A DNA stretch of 64,000 nucleotides from Planctomycetota bacterium (GTDB lineage Bacteria; Planctomycetota; Planctomycetia; Gemmatales; Gemmataceae): the NCBI GenBank assembly GCA_016873095.1, contig VGYC01000008.1:18987-82986 (forward strand). Direction: 5' to 3'. Below the pieces are notes generated by a model, which saw only the letters and a list, made by a program, of their open reading frames with translations, was not told where the DNA came from and searched no databases. Every line of letters starts with the position of its first letter. Position 1 is the first letter of the stretch. A program made the position numbers and the translations under genes. Positions 1-8,507 of the stretch are shown in pieces.

Positions 1-320
1 CCACCGAGCACGACCAGCTTGCCGCGAGCGCGGAAGCGGTCCGCGATCTCGAAGACGCGCTTCATCTGAATGATGTAGCCCGTGATGCAGACGATGCGCG
101 CGTCGGTGTCGTAATCCACCTCCTCGCCCGCGTTCTCGTCGCATAGCTCCACGTCGAACTCAGGAGGCGTGAGGGCCGCCAGCGTGAGCAAGCCGAGGGG
201 CGGGAACACCGCCTTGAACGGCGTCAGCTTGATGAAGTGTTCCATGCCCCAGTACGAGGGCGGAAACTTCGGCTGGACCATGTAAATGCCGGGCGCTCCA
301 AACAGTCGCGGCGCTATCAT
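1..320 (-). CDS. B12-binding radical SAM protein, N-terminal part (partial)
   Basis: The reading frame runs off the left edge; only the first ~106 residues are visible. They contain PPLGLLTLAAL near residue 41, a DENAGEE acidic stretch and ITGYIIQMKRVFEIADRFR followed by KLVVLGG at the window edge. This is the layout of the cobalamin-binding Rossmann-like domain that precedes a radical SAM core in B12-dependent radical SAM enzymes (the HpnP/HpnR-like group begins in a similar way). The radical SAM CxxxCxxC motif would lie outside the window, so substrate is unknown. I chose the ATG at 320; an in-frame ATG at codon 14, just before the conserved QPKFPPSYWGMEHF stretch, is an equally plausible start because no strong ribosome binding site is visible for either. 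Confidence 0.75.
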   Translation of the reverse strand, partial: MIAPRLFGAPGIYMVQPKFPPSYWGMEHFIKLTPFKAVFPPLGLLTLAALTPPEFDVELCDENAGEEVDYDTDARIVCITGYIIQMKRVFEIADRFRARGKLVVLG

Positions 321-614
321 GTCGGCCCTTGTTGCAAGGGAATCGGACGTTGCCAGACTCCACTGCCGCACGATAAAGCAGAACGGCTGGGATATCTACG
401 GGGTCTGAATGTGATTGGACGGGGAATGATCGGCAGCACGCATGTCTGTAGCGATTGTACCGATTATCGCTTCTGACCCGGCGGTACGGAGTGGCGGCTG
501 GCTGGCACGCCCTGTTCCCTTTTTTGCCAGCGAAGCTGTGAAATCTGCTGTCAATTGCCTATCTTTTCAGGGATTGGCTGCTCTTTCCTCTGATGTCTGA
601 TAACGGGGAACGTC
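321..614. other. Intergenic region between divergent genes
   Basis: About 290 bases between the minus-strand radical SAM gene and the plus-strand isomerase. It should hold both promoters. I see no convincing -35/-10 pair, no hairpin of note and no coding potential beyond chance frames. Confidence 0.4.
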
Positions 615-1514
615 TTGCCATTATCCATCTCCGCATTTCCGAAATGCTACCTGGACCAGATCGCCGGCGAGCGATCCATGTCCGTCTTCGACTGGATCGA
701 CATGGCCGGCGCTCTCGACGCTGACGGCCTGGAGATGTACGACGGTTTTTTCACCAGTCTGGACGGGGCCTACCTCGACCGCGTCGGCGACGCGATCCGG
801 TCAGCCGGCTTCGCCATGCCAATGCTGTGCTGCTCGCCCGACTTCACGAATCCGGACGCCGACGGCCGCAAGCGGGCGGTCGAGCGCGCCGTCGAGATGG
901 TGCACGTCACGCGCCGGCTGGGCGGGCCGCGCGCCGTCTGCCGCGTGCTCAGCGGCCAGCGCTATCCGGGCGTATCGCGGCAACAGGGCCTGGATTGGGT
1001 CGTCGCATGCATTCATCAGGTGTTGCCGGCGGCCCGCCAGGCAGACGTCATCCTTGGCCTGGAGAACCATTACAAGGACGGCTTCTGGCGCTATCCAGAG
1101 TTTGCCCAGAAGATGGACGTCTTTCTGGAACTCGTTGCTGCCATTCCCGACCGACAGCATTTTGGCGTGCAGTACGATCCATCCAATGCCATCGTCGCCG
1201 GGGATGATCCGATCGAGTTGCTGCGCCGCGTCGTGGATCGTGTGGTCAGCATGCACGCCAGCGACCGCTACCTGGCTGATGGATCCACGCTGGATGAGCT
1301 GCGACAGGCCGACGGCACGCTGGGCTATTCGCCGAACCTGCGGCACGGCGTCACGGGCAAGGGCCTCAACGACTACGACACGATCTTTCGCATCCTGGCC
1401 GAGCACGGCTATCGCGGCTGGGTCAGCATCGAGGACGGCATGAACGGCATGGAGGAGATGGCCGAGTCGCTGGCATTTCTGCGCGCCATGAGCCGCAAGT
1501 ACTTCGCGAGCTAG
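615..1514 (+). CDS. Sugar phosphate isomerase/epimerase (xylose isomerase-like TIM barrel)
   Basis: A 299-residue AP-endonuclease-2/xylose-isomerase-like TIM barrel. The first strand is LSISAFPKCYLD, followed by GLEMYDGFF (second strand with Glu), ILGLENHYKDGF (Glu/His metal-ligand strand), FGVQYDPSNAIVAG (Asp), VVSMHASDRY (His) and GWVSIEDGMNG (C-terminal Glu), matching the divalent-metal ligand set of this family. The start is a TTG at 615 preceded by ACGGGGAAC; the next ATG (678) would remove the first beta strand, so TTG is preferred. Substrate cannot be assigned: members act on keto-sugars, inosose or hydroxypyruvate. It stands alone, with no overlapping partner. Length is normal for the family. 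Confidence 0.85.
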   Translation: MPLSISAFPKCYLDQIAGERSMSVFDWIDMAGALDADGLEMYDGFFTSLDGAYLDRVGDAIRSAGFAMPMLCCSPDFTNPDADGRKRAVERAVEMVHVTRRLGGPRAVCRVLSGQRYPGVSRQQGLDWVVACIHQVLPAARQADVILGLENHYKDGFWRYPEFAQKMDVFLELVAAIPDRQHFGVQYDPSNAIVAGDDPIELLRRVVDRVVSMHASDRYLADGSTLDELRQADGTLGYSPNLRHGVTGKGLNDYDTIFRILAEHGYRGWVSIEDGMNGMEEMAESLAFLRAMSRKYFAS

Positions 1515-1805
1515 ATGATCGCTTCGTAAGTCCCTGAGCCTCGCCCGCCTCGCCCTCCCGAAACTCGACCATTCACTGCTCAGGAACTTAATAAAGGAAT
1601 CGTCAGCCGCTTCCCGATCGTCCTCAGCACCTCACAATCGGTCTGTCGTGCATTGAATTCCGGTGGCCAGCCGGCAAAGTCCCCCCAGGCGGCATTCTCG
1701 CTTCACATTTGCAGGCAATTTCGCGGTTTTGGCTCAAGGTTCTCTGGGTTTGTGCATGCGCGTCACCGTAGAATCGAATGGATTATTCGTTGCGAGGATC
1801 GAATC

Positions 1806-2858
1806 ATGAGCAAGTACCTGGTGAGTGGACTGCTGTTGACTGCGCTGATACTGGGTACGGGATGCCGCGCGAGCGGCAGGAGGCGTTGCAGTCCAGCCCG
1901 TCCGTGCCCGCCCGGTTGCCCACCGGGATTGGTCGTGCCCGGTCAGCCGCATGGTGCCCCAGGCCCGGCCGTATTCCCCGGCGCCACGCCAGCACCACCG
2001 CCGCCTGGCGTGGTCGGTCCAGGTCCCGGGGCCGCACCGCCGGCGCCGCCGCCCGCACCGCCGCCGCTGGGCGCCGCTCCGCCGCTGGACGCCGGTCCGC
2101 CCCCGCCGGCACCGCCGCCATCGGCACCGCCGTCCAATTATCCGCCGAGCACGAGTCAGCGTCCGGATTATCGCTGGGAGCCGGCGCCGGGCCAGCTGCC
2201 ATCGGGCCAGTTGCCATCGGGCCAGTTGCCGGGCCAGCTCAAGCTCGAGAATCCTCAGCCGGTGCCACCGGAAGTGAAAGAGGAGCGCAAGCTCTATCCG
2301 CCGGAAACCAACGAGGCGCCGCTGCAAAAATCCGATAGCAAGCCGTTGCCTCCCATGCCGCCGAAAAAGGAAGACAAGGGCGCTGTGCCCTCGCTGCCGG
2401 TGGGCATCCCGCAGTTCACGATGGTCAAGGAGCAAGTTGCCAACGGGCAACGGCCGTCACTGGAAGAAGGTCTCGACTGGCTCAGGGACAACGGCTACAA
2501 GGCCGTGCTGTTCCTGCACAAGCCGGGCGACCCGGACGACGCCGACCGCAAGCAAGCCGAGAAGCGCGGCCTGAAGTTCTTGGCGATGGACGTGTCCCCG
2601 CAAACCTTGTCGAAGAGGACGGTGGATGAGTTTGCCGCGACCATCAAGGAACAAAGCCACCTGCCGCTGTTCGTCTACGACCGCGATGGCGACCTGGCCG
2701 GCGGCCTGTGGTATCTTTACTTCCGTCTCGCCGAGCAGATCGACGATGACGTGGCCCGCGTCCGCATCAGCTCGCTCGGCTTCCGCGAAAATCGCGAGGA
2801 CGGCCACCGGCAAATGTGGCTGGCCATCCAGAAACTGCTCGCCGAACTGAACCGATGA
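1806..2858 (+). CDS. Proline-rich lipoprotein with phosphatase-like C-terminal domain
   Basis: A 350-residue protein starting at the ATG at 1806; an in-frame upstream extension to 1653 has no signal features. Residues 1-20 form a lipoprotein signal with lipobox LGTGC. Residues ~25-200 are Pro/Ala/Gly-rich low complexity, including three repeats of QLPSG. The C-terminal ~150 residues are folded and resemble the DUF442/protein-tyrosine-phosphatase-like fold: SLEEGLDWLRDNGYKAVLFL, then KFLAMDVSPQTLSKRTVDEF, then LPLFVYDRDGDLAGGLWYLY in the position of the catalytic loop. The CxxxxxR signature of an active phosphatase is absent, so if the fold assignment is right this is a non-catalytic version. 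Likely anchored in the outer or cytoplasmic membrane. Function unknown. Confidence 0.75.
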   Translation: MSKYLVSGLLLTALILGTGCRASGRRRCSPARPCPPGCPPGLVVPGQPHGAPGPAVFPGATPAPPPPGVVGPGPGAAPPAPPPAPPPLGAAPPLDAGPPPPAPPPSAPPSNYPPSTSQRPDYRWEPAPGQLPSGQLPSGQLPGQLKLENPQPVPPEVKEERKLYPPETNEAPLQKSDSKPLPPMPPKKEDKGAVPSLPVGIPQFTMVKEQVANGQRPSLEEGLDWLRDNGYKAVLFLHKPGDPDDADRKQAEKRGLKFLAMDVSPQTLSKRTVDEFAATIKEQSHLPLFVYDRDGDLAGGLWYLYFRLAEQIDDDVARVRISSLGFRENREDGHRQMWLAIQKLLAELNR

Positions 2859-2864
2859 GTCGCG

Positions 2865-3329
2865 TCAGCAGTACAGGCGCACGATCCATTCCGCCACCAG
2901 CGCCGGCTTCTTGCGCCCTTCGATCTCGACCTGGATCGACCAGGACAGCTGCGTCGCGTCAGCCTGGTCCTCGACGCTCTGCAAAAAACTGCGCGAGCGA
3001 ATGCGCGCTCCGGCACAAACCGCTTCCGGAAAACGGACGCGGTTGAGCCCGTAATTGATGATCATCTTCTGCCCCGCGTGAATTGCCACCGCCTGGCCGT
3101 GCAGCTGACTGATGAGCGACAGCGTCAAGAAGCCATGCGCGATGGTGGATCGATACGGCGACTCGTCGCGGGCGCGCTGCGTATCGACGTGGATCCATTG
3201 CCGGTCCTCGGTGGCGGCGGCGAACGCGTCGATGCGCTCCTGCGTGATCGTCAGCCACTCGCTGACGGCGACTTCCTGGCCGATCAGACTTTTCAGCTCG
3301 GCCACGCTGCCTATCACACGCGGCGTCAT
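2865..3329 (-). CDS. MaoC-like (R)-specific enoyl-CoA hydratase family protein
   Basis: A 154-residue single hot-dog domain. The hydratase signature is visible: ATEDRQWIHVD carries the Asp and His of the catalytic dyad, followed by YRSTIAHGFLTLSLISQL, the overhanging segment typical of MaoC dehydratases. The C-terminal half (INYGLNRVRFPEAVCAGARI) is the conserved NYG-RVRF strand pair. Such enzymes hydrate trans-2-enoyl-CoA to (R)-3-hydroxyacyl-CoA; exact chain length cannot be judged. Its start overlaps the stop of the upstream SGNH hydrolase gene by four bases, so the two are probably translationally coupled. The convergent lipoprotein gene ends six bases away. Confidence 0.9.
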   Translation of the reverse strand: MTPRVIGSVAELKSLIGQEVAVSEWLTITQERIDAFAAATEDRQWIHVDTQRARDESPYRSTIAHGFLTLSLISQLHGQAVAIHAGQKMIINYGLNRVRFPEAVCAGARIRSRSFLQSVEDQADATQLSWSIQVEIEGRKKPALVAEWIVRLYC

Positions 3330-4558
3330 GGTTGCTTGGCTTGCTCCTTCAGCCAGTGCACGAGGAGTTCGTGGATCGGCCTTTCATCGCTCGCCTCGCG
3401 GGGGACTGTGTCAATGTGCTGGGCATGAATGAGCCGGCGGAAGAGCTGATCGCGCCGCCGTTCCGCGTCGGTCAGCTTGGGCGTGGCCGTCGAGGGCGGA
3501 ATCGCGATGCAGTCCCACTCCTGCCGAGCGAAGCTCAGCGACCAGTTCATCACCCAGGAAAACGAGCGTATCAGTTCCTCGTCGGCGTTTACCCTGGAAT
3601 CCACGGGGACCGCGATCACGACGAGGTCCGTGCCCATCTTGCGCACCTTGCGCGCGTATGCTTCGATCTGCGTGAGCGGCTGCCCATCGATGGGCCAGGT
3701 AGTGACTTCCACCTTCGCGCCGGCATCGAGCTTCATCAGGGCCGGGGCGATGAGCTTGTCGTACGGCGGCATGGCCAGGACCTTGACCGGCTTGCCCGCC
3801 CTGATGAGTGAGAGCGTGCGCGGGATGGCCGGCCGCGGCGTCGGCACATCGGCCAGTGAAACCTCCTTGCCGCTTATCGTTGTCGCGATGACCTCGGCCA
3901 GCAGCTTGTGACCGTCCATGTTCGGGTGAATCTCATCGCTCATGAGCAAGCGAAACTCCTTCGCGTCCCTGGCGCGGACGGCGCGATACGCCTGGTTGCA
4001 GTCGGCGACGGCGAGTTTCTGCTGCCTGGCGATTGCCCGGATCGTGCGCGTGAACTCGTCCAGTTTCTTGTCGGGACGCCCAGGATTGTCCAGCACCGCG
4101 TTCTGCGTGCACAGCAGCACTTCTGCATTCGCAGCGCGGCAGCGGGCGATGAGCTTCTCCATGTTGGTCTGGAACTCCGCGAGCGGCACCGCGACAAGGT
4201 CATTCATGCCGAACATGACCGTGACCAGTTGCGGCTTGTGCTTGAGCACGTCGCGTTCGATCCGCGCCAGCGCGTGCCGCGTGTTGTGTCCGCTGATGCC
4301 GGCGTTGATGACCTGAATCTTGGCCCTGAGATACAGGCGTCGCAGGGCGATCTCGAGCATCTCCGGGTAGGCCCGCTTGCCGCCGGTGTGGTAGTAGACG
4401 CCAGTGATGCTGTCGCCAAAGCAGACGATCCGCACGGGATCGTCGCCGCCGGCAAGTTTGCCGCTCGTGCGTGGCAGCGCCGTCTGCGAAGTGGCAGTTG
4501 CAGCGCCCAGCAGTATCAGGCTGCCGCTGACGGCAATCAAAAAACGATGGCGAAGCAT
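3326..4558 (-). CDS. Secreted SGNH/GDSL-family hydrolase
   Basis: A 410-residue protein with a signal peptide (MLRHRFLIAVSGSLILLGAA). Block I is CFGDSITG (nucleophile Ser), block II has NAGISGHNT (Gly), block III is GMNDL (Asn), and block V is DEIHPNMDGH (Asp/His), so all four SGNH positions are present. Residues ~250-410 form an extra C-terminal region of unknown role. The start at 4558 was chosen because the signal peptide begins there; the longer frame from 4639 adds 27 residues without features. Likely a periplasmic or extracellular esterase acting on lipid or acylated carbohydrate. Its stop overlaps the MaoC start in ATGA-like fashion. Confidence 0.88.
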   Translation of the reverse strand: MLRHRFLIAVSGSLILLGAATATSQTALPRTSGKLAGGDDPVRIVCFGDSITGVYYHTGGKRAYPEMLEIALRRLYLRAKIQVINAGISGHNTRHALARIERDVLKHKPQLVTVMFGMNDLVAVPLAEFQTNMEKLIARCRAANAEVLLCTQNAVLDNPGRPDKKLDEFTRTIRAIARQQKLAVADCNQAYRAVRARDAKEFRLLMSDEIHPNMDGHKLLAEVIATTISGKEVSLADVPTPRPAIPRTLSLIRAGKPVKVLAMPPYDKLIAPALMKLDAGAKVEVTTWPIDGQPLTQIEAYARKVRKMGTDLVVIAVPVDSRVNADEELIRSFSWVMNWSLSFARQEWDCIAIPPSTATPKLTDAERRRDQLFRRLIHAQHIDTVPREASDERPIHELLVHWLKEQAKQP

Positions 4559-4699
4559 CTCACATTCCTCGAGAATCAACGGGCCAACCTTACCATATGA
4601 AGCCGGGCCGTCAGCCGGCAAATGGCACGGAGCCGGCAAGCGACCGGACTGCTTGTCGGTCGCCTGACGGCTCCCCGCCGAACGATGTCATGTTGTAGC

Positions 4700-5155
4700 T
4701 CAGCGATGGTCATCCACGGGCACCGCGCTGGTTCGCAGGCCGCCAACGTAAGGCGGATCGAGTCGGCGGCGGCGCGGCAGGTCGTCGTCCACGATCTCTG
4801 CCGGCAACGGCCGCCGCAGGCTGCGGCGGCGCATCCACGACAGCACCAGCAAGTTGAAGAAATGCATGACGCCAAGAATGAGCAGCACCGCGCCCAGCTT
4901 CGTGCTCAGGTACTCGATGGCCGACACGGCATCGACCGCCTTGCCACCGACCTTGAGGGCGACGGATACGAAGCCGCTGTTGACGAGATAGAAGCCGACG
5001 ACGAGTAGATGGTTGACCGAGTCGGCCAGCTTGTCGTTGCCGGACAGCGCGTCGATGAGGAACACGCGCCCATTCTTGTGCAGCGTCCGCCCCACCCACA
5101 CCGTCAATGCCACGCTCGCCACGAAGTACGCCGCATAAGTGTAAACCATGATCAT
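4700..5155 (-). CDS. Small integral membrane protein, unknown function
   Basis: A 151-residue protein. A GGGAGG ribosome binding site sits eight bases before the ATG at 5155. Hydrophobic segments are at residues ~4-22 (YTYAAYFVASVALTVWV), ~45-65 (NHLLVVGFYLVNSGFVSVAL) and ~88-110 (LGAVLLILGVMHFFNLLVL), followed by an Arg-rich cytoplasmic tail. I do not recognise a named family. It is separated by ~140 bases from the SGNH hydrolase and has no obvious partner. Confidence 0.75.
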   Translation of the reverse strand: MIMVYTYAAYFVASVALTVWVGRTLHKNGRVFLIDALSGNDKLADSVNHLLVVGFYLVNSGFVSVALKVGGKAVDAVSAIEYLSTKLGAVLLILGVMHFFNLLVLSWMRRRSLRRPLPAEIVDDDLPRRRRLDPPYVGGLRTSAVPVDDHR

Positions 5156-5282
5156 GATGCACCTCCCTTTCCAGGTTCTTGCTCTTGGTCTCCGGGAGGA
5201 TTACCGCTGAAAGGCAGACAGCATAACAGGAAACTCAGGGCCGGGTATTCGCGGCGCTTGACGCTGTGGTCGCGTGCCTGGA

Positions 5283-6398
5283 TCAGATTCCATACCGCTG
5301 CAACGCTTCCCGGTTCAGTTCGATTCCCAGGCCCGGCGTCTCCGGTACGTGCAGGTAGCCTTCTCCATCCGGCTTGAAAGGCGTGACGATCAGATCATCC
5401 ATGTATGGCGACGGCGTCAGGAATTCGACATAGCGGGCCACCGGCAATGATGCGGTGAGATGCAGGTCGGCGGCCAGGCCGATGGCCGTGTTCCAGCCGT
5501 GCGGCACCAGCAGCACGTTATGGTCGTAGGCCAGCCAGCCGATGCGCCATGCCTCGGTGAGGCCGCCGCACTTGGTGCAATCGGGTTGAATGATGTCCAC
5601 GGCGTGCTGCTCGATGAATGGCCGAAAGCTTTGCCGCCGCGTCAGCACCTCGCCCGTGGTGATGGGCACGGGAGAATGCCGGCGCAGCTCGATGAAGCCT
5701 TCCAGGTCATCGGGCGGCAGCGCTTCCTCGAACCAGACGATGTCGTAGCGGGCGAGCATCTTGGCGGTTTCGAGGGCCCACTTGTAGCCGTGCGGCCAGT
5801 ATTGCTCGCTGCCGCCGGCATCCACCATCAGCTCGATGTCCGGGCCGACGGCCTCACGGGCGGTGCGGACCAGCAGCTCGTCGAACTTGCGATCGCGGCG
5901 ACCGAACGGCCGCCAGCCGAGCTTGATCGCCTTGAAGCCGCGGGCCACTGCCTGCTGCAGCTTGTCACGCAGCGGCCCCGGTTCGTCAAAGAGCATGGAG
6001 CCGTACGGCTTGATCTTGTGGCGATAATAGCCGCCCAGCAGTCGCGCCACGGGTTGCTTGCAGATCTTGCCGAACAGGTCCCACAGGGCAATATCGAGGC
6101 CGCTGATGGCGTGCTCGACCGTGCCGCCGCGCCCCTGCCAGAAGTAGCTCTGCCGCAGCTTCTCCGTCACGCGGGCCGGCTCGTCGGCACGTTCGCCGAT
6201 CAGCACGGGCCGCAGCAGACGCACCGCGGCCTCGACGAGCGCCTTGCCCGTCATGGCACTGCCGACGCCGATGAGCCCCTCGTCGCTGATGACCTCGACG
6301 ACGGTATTGAGGTCATCCTCCGGCTTGAGGTCGTTGGCCCAGCCTCCCTCGACGGTGCCGCCGGCCAGCCCGGTGAGGCGAATGTCCACGATCTTCAT
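5283..6398 (-). CDS. Mandelate racemase/muconate lactonizing enzyme family protein (sugar acid dehydratase-like)
   Basis: A 371-residue enolase-superfamily enzyme. Visible active-site elements: lysine in KAIKLGW at the end of strand 2, metal ligands D in LMVDAGG, E in WFEEALPPDD and E in ITTGEVL, and the general acid/base His in VPHGWNTAIG. That His pattern places it in the mandelate-racemase/acid-sugar-dehydratase subgroup rather than the MLE subgroup. Likely substrate is an aldonate or galactarate-type sugar acid; not assignable further. The ATG at 6398 has a GGAGAC ribosome binding site; the longer upstream frame is a shadow of panD. Its start overlaps the panD stop by four bases. Confidence 0.9.
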   Translation of the reverse strand: MKIVDIRLTGLAGGTVEGGWANDLKPEDDLNTVVEVISDEGLIGVGSAMTGKALVEAAVRLLRPVLIGERADEPARVTEKLRQSYFWQGRGGTVEHAISGLDIALWDLFGKICKQPVARLLGGYYRHKIKPYGSMLFDEPGPLRDKLQQAVARGFKAIKLGWRPFGRRDRKFDELLVRTAREAVGPDIELMVDAGGSEQYWPHGYKWALETAKMLARYDIVWFEEALPPDDLEGFIELRRHSPVPITTGEVLTRRQSFRPFIEQHAVDIIQPDCTKCGGLTEAWRIGWLAYDHNVLLVPHGWNTAIGLAADLHLTASLPVARYVEFLTPSPYMDDLIVTPFKPDGEGYLHVPETPGLGIELNREALQRYGI

Positions 6399-6793
6399 CG
6401 TTGTTGTTGTCTCCTGTCCGGTCCGGGGACCTCCTCCGCCGGCCCGGTGCGCATGCGGTTGTTCTGATCCACGAGAATGACTTTGGGCCGATGCTCGCGG
6501 ACCTGGTTCTCCTCGAGCAACGTGAATGTTGCGATGATGACGAGGTCGCCCGGTTTGGCGAGATGCGCCGCTGCACCGTTGACACACACGACGCCGGAGC
6601 CGGCGGTTCCTTCCATGGCATACGTCCGCAGCCGCGTGCCGCGCGTCACGTTCCAGACGTGGACCTCCTCGTTGGCGACAACATCCGCCGCCCGAAGCAG
6701 CTCGCTGTCAAGCGTGAGGCTGCCTTCATAATCAACGTCGGCGTCGGTCACGCGCGCCCGGTGAATCTTCGACTTGAGCATGAAACGCGCCAT
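6395..6793 (-). CDS. panD: Aspartate 1-decarboxylase
   Basis: A 132-residue pyruvoyl enzyme making beta-alanine for pantothenate and CoA. With the start at 6793 the autocleavage site YEGS falls at Gly24-Ser25, exactly the E. coli numbering, which supports this start. Also visible are MLKSKIHRARVTDAD at the N-terminus with conserved Lys9 and His11, the RGTRLRTYA substrate loop (Arg54/Tyr58 region), and NGAAAHLAKPGDLVII. The C-terminus has a polar tail (EEVPGPDRRQQQR) longer than usual because the gene runs into the next one. Its stop overlaps the start of the sugar acid dehydratase gene by four bases, an unusual partner for panD. Confidence 0.96.
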   Translation of the reverse strand: MARFMLKSKIHRARVTDADVDYEGSLTLDSELLRAADVVANEEVHVWNVTRGTRLRTYAMEGTAGSGVVCVNGAAAHLAKPGDLVIIATFTLLEENQVREHRPKVILVDQNNRMRTGPAEEVPGPDRRQQQR

Positions 6794-6832
6794 GCGCGTA
6801 TTGTATTGGGGCAAGCGTCGCTGAAGCTCGCT

Positions 6833-6871
6833 CGGCGGTTTCGCGCGCGACCTCGCGCGCGAAAACCGCCG
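6833..6871. repeat. Long GC-rich palindrome (element with a second degenerate copy at 29377)
   Basis: Left arm at 6833-6850 and right arm at 6853-6871 pair over ~18 bases with a single bulged A and a two-base loop. It lies between the stop of the ceramidase-like gene and the panD start, both on the minus strand. No U-tract follows on either strand, so it is not a canonical terminator. A degenerate copy lies at 29377-29411 inside a coding region, which points to a dispersed repeat family. Confidence 0.7.
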
Positions 6872-6878
6872 CGAGCAT

Positions 6879-8387
6879 CTACAGTTTTTTGAGCATCGCC
6901 GCCGCCCGGTCCTCGAAAAGACGATGCCACTCGGGCGCCAGCAGACAGTCGCTGTCTTCCTGAGCGCCGCCGACGTTCTTGAGCTGCTGGGCGGTCGGCG
7001 CGTAGAAGATGTAACCGTTGGTGTAGCCGGCGACGAATGTATGCTTGTGCGGCGAGTGCTTCTTGATGCTCAGGCCGATCGGCACGGTCAATTCGCCGGG
7101 GAAGGTGAGCAGCACGAAGTCGCCGACGCGCAATCCCACCAGCTCGACGTCGATGGTCCGCTTGCCTGCGGCTGCGTTCCTGGCGTGGTGCTTGCGCAGC
7201 AGCGCCAGGTTGGTCTGCAGCCGGGTGAGCTGCTCCATCGTGTAGATGTTGTCGATGTAGGCTTTCATGTTTCTGCGGTTGTCAGCATCGAGCTTGTTCA
7301 GTTCCTCGCGGCCGAGCATCTTCTCGTGCAAGTAGCGATGCGACGAGTACGAGGGGAACTGCGGCGACAGCTGGTATTTCACGTACAGCGGCATGAATGT
7401 CTGGAAGCTGAGGCTGGTTCCTTGCAAGGAGCGGAGCAGCTTCGTTTGCTCGACCAGCATGCGGTCGATGCGCTGGGCAAGATCGGCCCGAGGCAGCGTG
7501 AGCATCTCGTTGATGACTTTCAGCGGCACGCCGGGCGCCGTCTTGATCTTGTGTGCCGCACGCAGGGTGCTGAGGCCGAGCAGGTTGCCGAGCGTTTCGG
7601 CATCGCGCGGGCTGTGCGTCTCCTTGTAGCGAGCGGGGTTGATGTCGCCGGCGCAGCCCTGGACGAAGAGGGCAATCGCGCCGTCGCCCATGTTGTTCTC
7701 GATGACCCTGGAGGCAAAGCCGGTCATGTCGGCCGTGTTGCCGCCGCTGGGCACGCCCTGAATCGGATGGCAGGCAAAGTTGTAGACGACGGCCAGCGTC
7801 TTGCCGTCGTTCCTGTCCAGGCGCAGCACGCCGATGGTCGGATCGATCGGGCCGACCTCGGCAACCTCCTCGTCCGGCGGCAGCGAGTAGGCGTGGCGGA
7901 CATCGACCTCCTTGCCGCTCTTGAGCTTGAGCCGGCGGTTCTCCATGACACGGTCCTCGAAGCCGACGCCGACGCCGGCACGGACAGGAACCAGCTTCTT
8001 TGCGGCGGCCTCCACGGCCCGGAAGGTCCGCTCCTCGATGTCCGAACAGACCACGCCGTGGCAATGGCTGGCGTTGATCAGGACGCCTGCCGGCTCGATG
8101 CCGAGCTCTTTCTTGATGCGGGCACGGACCTTGGCCAGGAAATCGTTGCGGATGGAGCCGATCTCGGCGATGGCGACGGCATCCACCGTGACGATCACCG
8201 CTGTCGTGGCCCCGCTCTTGAGGACCAGCGCTTTCACGTAGAGGGGATCATTGACCGGCCCGGCCTCGGTGTTGGTGATGTCCACCTTGGCGGCGCCGGC
8301 AAGCAACGGCTGGACCGCCGGCCTGGCCCCTCCGGCGGCACTGGACAATCCGGACGCAAGGAGCGAAAGCACAAGAAAGCAACGCAC
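6879..8387 (-). CDS. Neutral/alkaline non-lysosomal ceramidase-like secreted protein
   Basis: A 502-residue protein with an N-terminal signal peptide (MRCFLVLSLLASGLSSAAGG). The N-terminal ceramidase domain is recognisable: GAAKVDITNTEAGPVNDPLYVKALVL at the start, VLINASHCHG (zinc-ligand His, SHTHSG in true ceramidases), NFACHP (second His), and QGCAGDINPARY (the QGxxGDxNP motif). The C-terminal immunoglobulin-like domain of full neutral ceramidases is missing, as in many planctomycete members, so substrate may be something other than ceramide. It is ~85 bases upstream of panD on the same strand. Confidence 0.88.
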   Translation of the reverse strand: MRCFLVLSLLASGLSSAAGGARPAVQPLLAGAAKVDITNTEAGPVNDPLYVKALVLKSGATTAVIVTVDAVAIAEIGSIRNDFLAKVRARIKKELGIEPAGVLINASHCHGVVCSDIEERTFRAVEAAAKKLVPVRAGVGVGFEDRVMENRRLKLKSGKEVDVRHAYSLPPDEEVAEVGPIDPTIGVLRLDRNDGKTLAVVYNFACHPIQGVPSGGNTADMTGFASRVIENNMGDGAIALFVQGCAGDINPARYKETHSPRDAETLGNLLGLSTLRAAHKIKTAPGVPLKVINEMLTLPRADLAQRIDRMLVEQTKLLRSLQGTSLSFQTFMPLYVKYQLSPQFPSYSSHRYLHEKMLGREELNKLDADNRRNMKAYIDNIYTMEQLTRLQTNLALLRKHHARNAAAGKRTIDVELVGLRVGDFVLLTFPGELTVPIGLSIKKHSPHKHTFVAGYTNGYIFYAPTAQQLKNVGGAQEDSDCLLAPEWHRLFEDRAAAMLKKL

Positions 8388-8507
8388 GATGGTATCTCCG
8401 CTGGTTGGGGTGGATGAAATAAACGCGAGCCGCCGCTTCGTACAGTATCGAAACCGCAGCCGATGGGCTCGTCGCGCATGACCGCGTCAATGTGAGCCAT
8501 CAAGCGG

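Noticed and set aside
6924..8417. 497-codon plus-strand ORF opposite the ceramidase-like gene
   Set aside because: Antisense shadow; the opposite strand has a signal peptide and family motifs.
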